From the NCBI GenBank assembly GCA_021160415.1, contig JAGHCP010000127.1:1-5925 (forward strand): a DNA stretch of 5,925 bases, read 5' to 3'. The position numbers and the translations under genes were made by a program. Shown here one piece after another: positions 1 to 5,925 of the stretch. Source of the stretch: Desulfurococcales archaeon. GTDB lineage: Archaea > Thermoproteota > Thermoprotei_A > Sulfolobales > NBVN01. The notes below the pieces were generated by a model that was given only the letters and a program-made list of their open reading frames with translations, searched no databases and had not been told where the DNA came from. Every line of letters begins with the position of its first letter. The stretch's first letter is position 1.

Positions 1-576
1 CTCCGCATCCATTACCCAGCCCTCAGGCACAGCCCTCCCAGTCTTCGAATATATCTCCACCTTACCCACCGGAACGACTGACGTGGCGGCGTCGAAGAGT
101 ATCAGGAAACCGCGCCTTCTAGGTATGCTAATAGCTATGGGGTTGGTTCCCAGATACTTCCCAACCGTGTTGACGTAGGCCACAAGGGGAGTTGAGTTCG
201 TCAGGGAGAACCCCACCAAACATTCCTCGGCGATCCTGAGGGAGTAATAACCGGCTATCCCGTAATGATGGCTCCCGAAAATACCCACGACGCCCACGCC
301 GAACCGCTTTGCTTTCTCCGTAGCTATGCTGACGGCCTTAAGAGCTGCTGGATGACCTAACCCAGAATCAGCGTCCATTAGGGCGACAGCGCCGATGTCC
401 TTAACGACCTTGACTGTAGGGCGCGGGTTAACTGAACCCGCCCTAACCCAATTAATATACCTTCCAATCCTCTGGACACCGTGGCTTAAAATATCCATTA
501 GGTCAGCAGTTACTAGGACATCCGACACTACCGATGCGTCGGATTCCCTCACGCCGAGAGCTTTGAATACCTCATG
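1..576 (-). CDS. LDH2-family malate/L-lactate (2-hydroxyacid) dehydrogenase, partial, possible pseudogene
   Basis: Read leftward, 192 codons are open from 576 to the window edge. They translate to a typical N-terminal half of the LDH2/MDH2 family, cytosolic NAD(P)-dependent enzymes that interconvert 2-hydroxy and 2-oxo acids (malate, lactate, sulfolactate, ureidoglycolate). Visible family blocks in order are LGVRESDASVVSDVLVTAD, the SHG motif (486-478), GSVNPRP, ALMDADSGLGHPAALKA, GSHHYG (276-259; its second His, 267-265, matches the catalytic His of the family's SNHFG motif), GTNPIAISIP (150-121), FDAATSVVPVGK and the PEGW block near the edge. The family is usually about 340-360 residues, so roughly the last 45% lies outside. 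No good start codon exists in this stretch: an in-frame TGA (579-577) precedes it, and the first in-frame start, GTG at 552, would remove a conserved helix and has no ribosome binding site. Family assignment is firm. The substrate cannot be read from the sequence, and whether the gene is functional is doubtful. Confidence 0.85.
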
Positions 577-669
577 TCACCTACGACTTGAGTTCCTCAT
601 GATTAACCGGACGTAGTGCTCAGGGGGATAAGGCTTGAACTTCTCGTAAAGCTCCGAAGAGGTTCCCAC
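577..669 (-). pseudogene. Disrupted N-terminal segment of the LDH2-family gene
   Basis: In the same frame as the downstream body, this stretch encodes ELYEKFKPYPPEHYVRL and then NSSRR followed by TGA (579-577). The first part resembles the N-terminal extension I recall from archaeal LDH2 homologues, which normally continues through an EEL..FV..VF helix. The helix is present, but in another frame: bases 597-583 read EELKS, then a TAG, and the body frame resumes at CAT (576-574) with HEVFKALGV. Restoring one continuous helix (EELKS-x-VHEVFKALGV) would need one base added near 595-597, the TAG codon replaced and one base removed near 577. Possible starts are GTG 669, GTG 678 or ATG 699, none with a ribosome binding site. 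The result is either real decay or sequence/assembly error. The alignment to relatives is from memory, so the reconstruction is tentative. Confidence 0.5.
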
Positions 670-828
670 ATAAAGCACCCATAAATATTTACTTGACATG
701 AGTTTTAGTTTCTGAGTTCTTTGTTTATTCATCTTTTGATTTCAAATATTCAATTCATAACAATCAAATACTCATTGCTAGCTACAACAATCTTATAAGC
801 CTGCCTGCTAAGATTCTGGGGGAGCTCA
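670..828. promoter_or_regulatory. AT-rich divergent promoter region
   Basis: This gap lies between the leftward dehydrogenase gene and the rightward symporter gene and is clearly richer in A+T than its flanks. On the plus strand, TTATAA (793-798) is a good archaeal TATA box; a start of transcription about 26 bases on would fall near 821, giving a very short leader. On the minus strand, AAATATTTA (690-682) and AATATTT (750-744) are TATA-like candidates for the dehydrogenase gene. Other small structures are TTTGA-TT-TCAAA (735-746), two copies of TCAAATA 22 bases apart (742-748 and 764-770) and the palindrome TAGCTA (779-784). Which of these are functional is not known. Confidence 0.5.
793..824 (+). 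promoter_or_regulatory. TATA box and ribosome binding site of the symporter gene
   Basis: TTATAA at 793-798 is followed by GGGGGAG at 818-824, four bases before the ATG at 829. GGGGGAG is close to the archaeal Shine-Dalgarno consensus and supports this start. If transcription begins about 26 bases after the TATA centre (near 821), the ribosome binding site would be only partly in the transcript, so the true 5' end may lie a few bases upstream. Confidence 0.55.
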
Positions 829-2226
829 ATGGGAATCCATTGGGATTACACCGCCATAATTTCAGCTTACTTAGCCATAACGATAGGAATAGCCCTCTAT
901 TACGGCAGGAAGGAAACGAGATCCGTCGTTGACTTCACGGTCGGTGGTAGGAGATTCGGAACTGTTGTGCTCTTCTTCACGCTGCTGGCAACCATGGTCG
1001 GCGCAGCATCCACCATAGGGTTCACTGGCTGGTACTGGGTGAGGGGGTTATCGCAGCTTTGGTTCGTCCTCGGAGGTGTGCTTGCCTTCGTGGTTTTCAT
1101 GTACTTCCTTGCACCGAAGATCAACAGATTCGGTTTCGAGACAGGAGCTACAACCCCAAGTCAGTGGATGGAGTTCAGATATGGTAAGGCCACCAAGTAC
1201 TTCACATCAATTCTCTTAATAGTGGCCTACCTTGCAATAACTGCCCTTAACTACATGGCGATGGGTGCAATTATTGAGGGTGTTACAGGGATTCCCTACG
1301 TTTGGGGCTTAGTTATTTCCGCCGTCATAGTAACCATCTACACATCCCTAGGTGGTTTGTGGTCGGTTGCCTCCACAGATGTACTTCAAGGCGCCCTAAC
1401 GTTAATAGGGATAGTCATCCTTGCACCTGTGCTTGTCATTAAGGCAGGCGGCCTTAGCAGAATAGCAACGTCGCTGCCTCCTGAGCACCTCAGCCCCTTG
1501 GGCTACGTCGATCCTGTGACGGCGTTGGCGTTCACTTTAGTGTTCTTCCTGGGGATACTTTCCTGGCCTGACCTTTGGCAGAGGGTTTACGCAGCGAAGG
1601 ATGTGAGAACCCTTAAGAAGTCCTTCGCTCTTTACGTGATTGCTGACCTGGTGTTCATCGGGGGACTTGTCCTACTGATAGGGCTCGCAGGTAGGGTGCT
1701 TTACCCTGACTTCCCGAAACCCGAGAGGCTTCTTCCCTACATGGTCATGGATCAGCTGCCTGGGTTCTTCGGCGCGTTCATAATGTCAGCGCTTATAGCC
1801 GTGATCATGGGGACAGCTGACTCAACCCTCCTAATAACGGCGGTCTTGTTTGAGGAGGATATATACGCGGATCTGAGGCCCGGCGCTTCCGAGGAGGAGA
1901 GATTGAAGGTCAGCCAGATAGCTACCTTCGTGGGCGGGATTCTAGTGCTGATCCTCGCTTACGTGACACCCACTATGTTCGATCTATGGGTTAAGAGCGC
2001 TGACATCACAGGAGCTACGCTCGCAGTACCTATATTGCTGGGGATGTTCTGGGAAAGGCCTTCAAAAGCCGCAGGTATTGCCGGCATTGCCTTCGGCTTC
2101 CTTGGCTGGGGTCTGGGATATGCAGGAATCATTAAGCTACATCCAATACTCCTGGGATTCATTCTGTCGCTGATAGCTTACGTCATAGCTGCCCTAGCCT
2201 TCCCTAGAAGGGAGGAAATGAAATAA
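829..2226 (+). CDS. Sodium:solute symporter (SSS family, TC 2.A.21)
   Basis: A 465-residue integral membrane protein that should couple Na+ entry to solute uptake. About 13 hydrophobic segments can be drawn (roughly residues 8-25, 44-68, 72-95, 121-144, 150-172, 184-204, 229-248, 266-289, 311-335, 361-381, 386-406, 413-433, 437-457), the usual LeuT-fold layout of this family, and the length is normal. Family blocks include VVDFTVGGR (33-41), VGAASTIGFTGW (57-68), the YTSLGGLWSVASTDVLQG signature (171-188), SWPDLWQRVYAAKD (245-258) and MGTADSTLLITAVLFEEDIY (327-346), the helix that carries Na+ ligands in PutP and vSGLT. The ATG start is supported by GGGGGAG four bases upstream. The gene is monocistronic: it diverges from the dehydrogenase gene and converges on the amidohydrolase gene. 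The substrate is not determinable; proline, other amino acids, pantothenate, sugars and carboxylates are all used by the family. The neighbours make an amino or organic acid plausible, by inference only. Confidence 0.93.
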   Translation: MGIHWDYTAIISAYLAITIGIALYYGRKETRSVVDFTVGGRRFGTVVLFFTLLATMVGAASTIGFTGWYWVRGLSQLWFVLGGVLAFVVFMYFLAPKINRFGFETGATTPSQWMEFRYGKATKYFTSILLIVAYLAITALNYMAMGAIIEGVTGIPYVWGLVISAVIVTIYTSLGGLWSVASTDVLQGALTLIGIVILAPVLVIKAGGLSRIATSLPPEHLSPLGYVDPVTALAFTLVFFLGILSWPDLWQRVYAAKDVRTLKKSFALYVIADLVFIGGLVLLIGLAGRVLYPDFPKPERLLPYMVMDQLPGFFGAFIMSALIAVIMGTADSTLLITAVLFEEDIYADLRPGASEEERLKVSQIATFVGGILVLILAYVTPTMFDLWVKSADITGATLAVPILLGMFWERPSKAAGIAGIAFGFLGWGLGYAGIIKLHPILLGFILSLIAYVIAALAFPRREEMK

Positions 2227-2260
2227 AGAGGTGTAGGTCTTTATGACTAAGTAACATAAC
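2227..2260. terminator. Convergent intergenic gap with possible T-rich termination signals
   Basis: Only 34 bases separate the stop codons of the symporter (plus) and amidohydrolase (minus) genes. No stem-loop is evident. Archaeal transcription often ends at T-rich tracts. Plus-strand reads meet T-rich sequence just past the gap, including TTTTT at 2273-2277 inside the opposite gene. Minus-strand reads meet a CTCTTTATTTC tract at about 2229-2219, reaching into the symporter's 3' end. The two transcripts therefore probably overlap at their 3' ends. This is a weak, composition-based call. Confidence 0.25.
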
Positions 2261-3442
2261 TTATTTCCTTAGTTTTTCCGCCGCCTTAGCTGCGAATAGG
2301 GTGTGAGCAGCCACCCCCACCCATAGAACGTCTTCATCAATATCGAATCTCGGGTGGTGGTTCGGGTAGGTAGTTCCTTTCTCTTCATTACCTGTTCCCA
2401 ACACTACGAAGTACGTAGCTCCGACATCGCTATAGAATGAGAAGTCCTCGGAACCCATTGCGGGTTTAGGGATCTCCACAACCCTTAAAGGCTGGAGAGC
2501 CTCCCTCACTACTTTTCCTAGCCCCGGATCATTCACGGTTGGAGGCATGGACTGAAGGAGGTGGAACTTGAAAGCGCAACCCATGCCTTCAGCGTAGGAC
2601 TTCCCTATGTCTTCAAGCCTGCCTACGATGTAGTTCCTTACCTCGCGGTCAAGGGTTCTTACCGTACCCTCCAACACGGCTTCCTCTGGAATGACGTTGT
2701 ATGTGTTCCCGGCTCTAATCGATGTTACGGAAATTACCGCAGGTTGCAGCGGATCGATCTCCCTCCCAACAACCTTCATATAGGCGTTAGCTATGTCAAT
2801 CGCTACCGAAATAGGGTCTACCGCTTCATGAGGAGATGATGGGTGGCCCCCCTTACCCTTCACAACGGCTTCAAAGTCATCGCATGATGCAAGGAAGGGT
2901 CCGTCCTTAACCCCTATAACGCCCGATGGGAGGAAGGGCCACACGTGGATGCCGAAGAACGCTTCCACGTCGTCAACGGCTCCTGACTTCACGACTGCCT
3001 TAGCGCCGAGGCCCCCCTCCTCTGCGGGTTGGAATATTAGTTTCGTGGTTCCTTTGATTAGTCCTTCGTTGTGTAGTTTCTTGATTATGTGTGCGGCTCC
3101 GAGGAGCATCGCCGTGTGTGCGTCGTGGCCGCACGCATGCATCTTACCTGGAACCACGGACTTGTAGGGGACGTCGTTCTCCTCCTGGATCGGGAGGGCG
3201 TCCATGTCCGCCCTCAAACCAACCACAGGCCCGCCGGAACCTATGGAAGCAACTACGCCTGTAGTGGCGACTTTACGGGTGATGTAACCTAATGACCTGA
3301 GCTTCTCCTCAACCATTCTTGAGGTGCGTACTTCCTGGTACCCTAGCTCTGGGTATGCATGTATTTCCCTCCTCCACTTAACGACTTCATCATTCATGGC
3401 TTTAGCTTCAGATATAATATTGGTTATTAGGACATCCCCCAA
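2261..3442 (-). CDS. M20 family zinc amidohydrolase/carboxypeptidase (M20D-like)
   Basis: A 393-residue cytosolic enzyme that should hydrolyse an amide bond next to a free carboxylate: N-acyl-L-amino acids, short peptides or arylacetyl-amino acid conjugates. It resembles archaeal carboxypeptidase CpsA and plant IAA-amino acid hydrolases. Visible landmarks are WRREIHAYPELGYQE (23-37), GLRADMDALPIQEE (75-88), MHACGHDAHT (101-110) with metal ligands Cys104 and His106, FQPAEEGGLGA (137-147) with catalytic Glu141 and ligand Glu142, GIHVWP with His166, the dimerisation/lid domain from about 185 to 300 (KGKGGHPSSPHEAVDP, RAGNTYNVIPEEA), GSEDFSFY (330-337) and NHHPRFDIDEDVL with ligand His362. All expected ligands are present and the length is normal, so it should be active. 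Start choice is uncertain: TTG 3442 is the only start codon in the open frame upstream of ATG 3397 (Met16), which would cut into the first helix. No Shine-Dalgarno site precedes the TTG. Substrate specificity cannot be read; the peptide-catabolic setting is suggestive only. Confidence 0.92.
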   Translation of the reverse strand: MGDVLITNIISEAKAMNDEVVKWRREIHAYPELGYQEVRTSRMVEEKLRSLGYITRKVATTGVVASIGSGGPVVGLRADMDALPIQEENDVPYKSVVPGKMHACGHDAHTAMLLGAAHIIKKLHNEGLIKGTTKLIFQPAEEGGLGAKAVVKSGAVDDVEAFFGIHVWPFLPSGVIGVKDGPFLASCDDFEAVVKGKGGHPSSPHEAVDPISVAIDIANAYMKVVGREIDPLQPAVISVTSIRAGNTYNVIPEEAVLEGTVRTLDREVRNYIVGRLEDIGKSYAEGMGCAFKFHLLQSMPPTVNDPGLGKVVREALQPLRVVEIPKPAMGSEDFSFYSDVGATYFVVLGTGNEEKGTTYPNHHPRFDIDEDVLWVGVAAHTLFAAKAAEKLRK

Positions 3443-3526
3443 AACAAAGCACCGATTACTGAAGCGTAGTAACCTAATGAAGGTTTCTCATGAGGAACTA
3501 ATGAGTTATTTACTTCCTCGGAGATA
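3443..3526. promoter_or_regulatory. Divergent promoter region with three spaced dyads
   Basis: These 84 bases must hold the 5' signals for both the amidohydrolase gene (leftward) and iorA (rightward). Three dyads lie in a row: AACCT-AATGA-AGGTT (3471-3485), CTCATGAG (3487-3494) and AACT-AATG-AGTT (3496-3507). Their centres are near 3478, 3490.5 and 3501.5, about 11-12 bases apart. The outer two share the core TAATGA with matching flanks, as expected for repeated binding sites of one regulator. Candidate promoter elements are weak: TTACTA (3472-3467, minus) about 27 bases before the TTG, and TTATTTA (3506-3512, plus). GGAG (3520-3523) is the ribosome binding site of iorA. A regulatory role is inferred, not shown. 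Confidence 0.4.
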
Positions 3527-5494
3527 ATGTTCTTGAAGGCTGATACCTTGAAAGTCACGGATATAGTCCTCTGGGATAAGCCCGGCGAGAAAGTTCTGCT
3601 TCTCGGCAACCACGCCATAGCGAGAGGGGCTTTAGAGGCGGATATAGCTGTTTTCGCTGCCTACCCAGGAACCCCTAGCTCCGAACTCACAGACACCATG
3701 GCGGCGGTTTCTAGGAAGGCTGGGGTTTACATGGAATACTCAACCAATGAGAAGCTTGCTTTCGAGACCGCGTTAAGCGCCTCTTGGTCAGGCCTTAGAG
3801 CGATGGCGGCGATGAAGCATGTTGGACTCAACGTCGCTGCAGACGCATTCCTCAGCGCTGTGGGTATGGGTGTTGAGGGGGGCTTCGTGCTCATGGTTGC
3901 TGATGATCCTTCAATGTGGTCGTCGCAGAACGAGCAGGATTCAAGGGTGTACGGGAAATTCGCTGGCGTGCCTATACTTGAGCCCTCAAGCCCGCAGGAA
4001 GCTAAGGACATGACTAAGTACTGTTTTGAGTTAAGTGAGAAGTTCAACCACTTCGTGATGCTTAGAACCACCACCAGGAGCTCGCATGCTCGGGGAGACG
4101 TAGTCCTAGGTGAGCTACCAGAAAACATAAAGCTCGGGAGGAGGAAGTACGGGGAGTTCCAGAAGAGGCCTGACAGATACATCAACGTGCCCGCATATGC
4201 CAGGCCGCATCACCCGGAACTCCTTGAAAAGATTGAGAAGATAAGGGACTTCATCACCGAGGCACCTTTCAACAGGTTGGAAGGCCCTAAGGACAGCAAG
4301 TACGGGATAATAGCTCCAGGCCTGTCATACGCTTACGCTAAGGAGGCGCTCAGCTGGTTAGGGCGTGACGACGTTAAGCTTCTGAAGCTTGGAACCCCTT
4401 ACCCAGTGCCGTACAGGCTTCTGAAGGAGTTCTTCGACGGTGTTGAGGAGATCCTAGTGTTGGAGGAGCTTGAGCCCGTAGTGGAGGAGCAGGTCAAGGT
4501 GTGGGCGTACGACGAGGGCCTGAGAATCCCTATTCACGGGAAGGACTACGTGCCGCGCGTGTTCGAAATGACCACTAGGAGAGCCGTCACTGCGGTAGCG
4601 AAGTTCCTCGGAGTGGACACACCGATAGACTTCGGGGAGCTGGATAGGAATTACGGGGAGGTTAAAGCAGTAGCTCCTCCAAGGCCTCCTAGCCTGTGTC
4701 CAGGATGCCCTCATAGGAACACGTTCTACGCGATAAGGAAGGCAGCCACTGCTGCAGCGATATTCCCCAGCGACATCGGGTGCTACGGACTGGGGTATCT
4801 ACCACCGCTGAACACCGTTGACTCAATAATAGCTATGGGTGCATCGATAGGGATCGCCCACGGCCTCGACGTCGCTCTAAACGGGGTTCCGGGGGAGGCG
4901 CTTAAGGCTGAAGGTGATGGGAGGAAGAAGAAAGTCATTGTAGCCACAATAGGTGACTCAACGTTCTTCCACACCGGTCTCCCAGCACTCGCGAATGCTG
5001 TCTACAACAGATCCAACGTGTTGATAGTGATTCTTGATAACCTCGTGACCGCGATGACGGGGGATCAGCCCAACCCAGGAACCGGTGAAACACCTCACGG
5101 TGAAGGGAGGAGGATCCTTATCGAGGAGGTCGCTAAGGGCTTAGGCGCTGACTACGTGGCGGTCGTTGATCCATACGACATCGATAAAACCTACGAAGTG
5201 ATTAAGGAGGCCTTAAGCGTTGAAGGAGTTAGTGTGGTCGTCGCCAGGCAGCCGTGCGCCCTCTACAGGGTTACGCAGGCCAGGAGGAAAGGGGAGAGGT
5301 GGATCACGTACCACGTCATTGAGGAGAAATGCACTGGATGCCGCCTCTGCACTAACGCTTACGGGTGCCCGGCCATTCTATGGGACCCAGTCAAGAGGAG
5401 GGCTAGGATTAATGAGGAGATGTGCTGGGGTTGTGGAGGGTGTGCTCAGATCTGCCCGTTCGATGCAATAGTTCCTTCGGGGGGTGGTGAGTGA
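3527..5494 (+). CDS. iorA: Indolepyruvate:ferredoxin oxidoreductase, alpha subunit
   Basis: A 655-residue cytosolic enzyme subunit. With IorB it oxidatively decarboxylates aryl pyruvates (indolepyruvate, phenylpyruvate, hydroxyphenylpyruvate) and CoA to aryl-acetyl-CoA, reducing ferredoxin, in aromatic amino acid fermentation. The N-terminal pyrimidine-binding domain shows LLLGNHAIARGALEA (24-38), YPGTPSSE (46-53), the KHVGLNVAAD block (97-106) and DDPSMWSSQNEQDSR (126-140). A transketolase-C-like middle region follows (about 255-345). The PP domain has CPGCPHRNTF (391-400), SDIGCYGLGYLPPL (415-428), the TPP-binding pair GDS (476-478) and DN (504-505), then TAMTGDQPNPG (508-518). The C-terminal ferredoxin-like domain supplies two [4Fe-4S] sites: Cys602/605/608/614 and Cys633/636/639/643. 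The longer spacing before the fourth Cys of the first set is, as I recall, normal for IorA. ATG 3527 follows GGAG with only three bases between; TTG 3533 is an in-frame alternative. About 22 residues precede the conserved start of the domain. It is the first gene of an iorAB operon. Confidence 0.96.
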   Translation: MFLKADTLKVTDIVLWDKPGEKVLLLGNHAIARGALEADIAVFAAYPGTPSSELTDTMAAVSRKAGVYMEYSTNEKLAFETALSASWSGLRAMAAMKHVGLNVAADAFLSAVGMGVEGGFVLMVADDPSMWSSQNEQDSRVYGKFAGVPILEPSSPQEAKDMTKYCFELSEKFNHFVMLRTTTRSSHARGDVVLGELPENIKLGRRKYGEFQKRPDRYINVPAYARPHHPELLEKIEKIRDFITEAPFNRLEGPKDSKYGIIAPGLSYAYAKEALSWLGRDDVKLLKLGTPYPVPYRLLKEFFDGVEEILVLEELEPVVEEQVKVWAYDEGLRIPIHGKDYVPRVFEMTTRRAVTAVAKFLGVDTPIDFGELDRNYGEVKAVAPPRPPSLCPGCPHRNTFYAIRKAATAAAIFPSDIGCYGLGYLPPLNTVDSIIAMGASIGIAHGLDVALNGVPGEALKAEGDGRKKKVIVATIGDSTFFHTGLPALANAVYNRSNVLIVILDNLVTAMTGDQPNPGTGETPHGEGRRILIEEVAKGLGADYVAVVDPYDIDKTYEVIKEALSVEGVSVVVARQPCALYRVTQARRKGERWITYHVIEEKCTGCRLCTNAYGCPAILWDPVKRRARINEEMCWGCGGCAQICPFDAIVPSGGGE

Positions 5495-5925
5495 TGAAGG
5501 AGTACAACATAGTTGTTACTGGGGTAGGCGGTCAGGGAATACTGACCGCCGCTAACCTCCTGGGGTGGGCAGGTCTTAAGGCAGGGCATAAAGTGAGGGT
5601 TGGCGAGGTCCACGGCTTAAGTCAGAGATTCGGGTCTGTGATTGCTTACGTGAGGTACGGAGACGAGGTCTACGGCGCCATGGTTCCTGAAGGTAAGGCC
5701 GACGTCATACTGTCATTCGAGCCTCTGGAGGCTCTCAGATACGTGAACTACTTGAAGAGGGGTGGTCTCGTCCTCACCGACTCAAGACCCGTGCCCCCGC
5801 CAGCAGTAACGATGGGTAGGGCTGAGTACCCCTCAGTGGAGAGGATGAGGAGTATCGTGGAGGAGGTTTTCGGTGGGAGGTTCTTAGCTTTCGACGCTGG
5901 CGCCCTAGCCGAAGAAGCCGGTGAC
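5494..5925 (+). CDS. iorB: Indolepyruvate:ferredoxin oxidoreductase, beta subunit, partial (3' cut by window edge)
   Basis: The 144 visible codons match the gamma-type domain of 2-oxoacid:ferredoxin oxidoreductases as found in IorB, the small partner needed for activity of the alpha subunit. Landmarks are VVTGVGGQGILTAANLLGWA near the N-terminus (a nucleotide/CoA-binding type glycine-rich loop), RVGEVHGLSQRFGSVIAYVR, YGAMVPEGKADVILSFEP and LEALRYVNYLKRGG. IorB is usually about 190-220 residues, so roughly a quarter to a third is missing beyond the edge. The gene starts within the end of iorA: the stop TGA (5492-5494) shares its A with the ATG (5494-5496), so the two are probably translationally coupled. 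A GTG at 5491-5493 directly before the ATG is in frame and could be the start instead. GGTGGTGA-type sequence just upstream (about 5483-5490) can serve as the ribosome binding site. The frame is open to the last base with no defects. Confidence 0.95.
   Translation, partial: MKEYNIVVTGVGGQGILTAANLLGWAGLKAGHKVRVGEVHGLSQRFGSVIAYVRYGDEVYGAMVPEGKADVILSFEPLEALRYVNYLKRGGLVLTDSRPVPPPAVTMGRAEYPSVERMRSIVEEVFGGRFLAFDAGALAEEAGD

Noticed and set aside
419..444. GC-rich hairpin: GCGGGTT (423-429) pairs with AACCCGC (435-441) around a 5-base loop, extended by GGG/CCC across a bulge
   Set aside because: It lies well inside the dehydrogenase reading frame and codes for the conserved RAGSVNPR stretch, so codon content explains it; no T-tract follows.
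3284..3480. The 12-mer GTAACCTAATGA occurs twice, at 3284-3295 inside the amidohydrolase gene and 3469-3480 in its promoter region
   Set aside because: The copy in the gene encodes the conserved SLGY residues and has no dyad partner on its right side; probably coincidence, though relevant to any genome-wide operator search.
3427..3618. A 63-codon open frame on the minus strand across the amidohydrolase/iorA promoter region
   Set aside because: It overlaps the start of iorA antisense and the promoter region, shows no domain-like features, and has no ribosome binding site.
4376..4390. AAGCTT-CTG-AAGCTT repeated palindromes in iorA
   Set aside because: Within the open frame they encode the unremarkable residues KLLKL; no support for a regulatory role.
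5330..5460. Unequal cysteine spacing in the first ferredoxin-like motif of IorA (five residues before the last Cys)
   Set aside because: Looks odd next to a classical ferredoxin, but this longer spacing is, to my knowledge, usual in IorA proteins.
5491..5545. GTGATGA at the iorA/iorB junction followed by CTGA at 5542-5545, resembling C and D boxes of an archaeal box C/D guide RNA
   Set aside because: No internal D'/C' boxes at the right spacing and no terminal stem; the GTGATGA is explained by the overlapping stop and start codons.

Overview
The window looks like chromosomal DNA of a thermophilic archaeon, most likely a member of Thermoproteota (crenarchaeal, Desulfurococcales-like). The reasons are an indolepyruvate:ferredoxin oxidoreductase gene pair (iorAB), the central ferredoxin-linked enzyme of peptide-fermenting hyperthermophiles; heavy use of AGG/AGA for Arg and ATA for Ile; a TATA-type promoter instead of bacterial -35/-10 boxes; very short gaps between genes; and TTG/GTG start candidates. 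The taxon is an inference, and a protein search would settle it.

Layout, left to right. (1) Positions 1-576, minus strand: most of the N-terminal half of an LDH2-family NAD(P)-dependent 2-hydroxyacid dehydrogenase (malate/L-lactate dehydrogenase family), cut by the window edge. Its extreme N-terminus (about 577-669) is broken by an in-frame stop and apparent frame slips, so it may be a pseudogene or contain assembly errors. (2) 670-828: AT-rich divergent promoter region with a clear TATA box and ribosome binding site for the next gene. (3) 829-2226, plus strand: a 13-helix sodium:solute symporter (SSS family) of unknown substrate. (4) 2227-2260: a 34-base gap between converging genes. (5) 2261-3442, minus strand: an M20 (M20D-like) zinc amidohydrolase/carboxypeptidase with all metal ligands present. 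(6) 3443-3526: an 84-base divergent promoter region holding three regularly spaced dyads. (7) 3527-5494, plus strand: iorA, the TPP and two-[4Fe-4S] alpha subunit. (8) 5494 to the window end: iorB, the beta subunit, overlapping iorA by one base and cut by the edge.

Taken together the genes fit amino-acid or peptide catabolism. The symporter could import an organic or amino acid, the amidohydrolase could release amino acids from N-acyl amino acids or peptides, aminotransferases encoded elsewhere would make aromatic 2-oxoacids, and IorAB would decarboxylate these to aryl-acetyl-CoA while reducing ferredoxin. The LDH2 enzyme also acts on 2-oxo/2-hydroxy acids. This functional link is inferred from gene neighbourhood only. 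No RNA gene, CRISPR array, insertion sequence or clearly new system was seen. The items most worth a second look are the damaged N-terminus of the dehydrogenase gene and the dyad cluster between the amidohydrolase gene and iorA.
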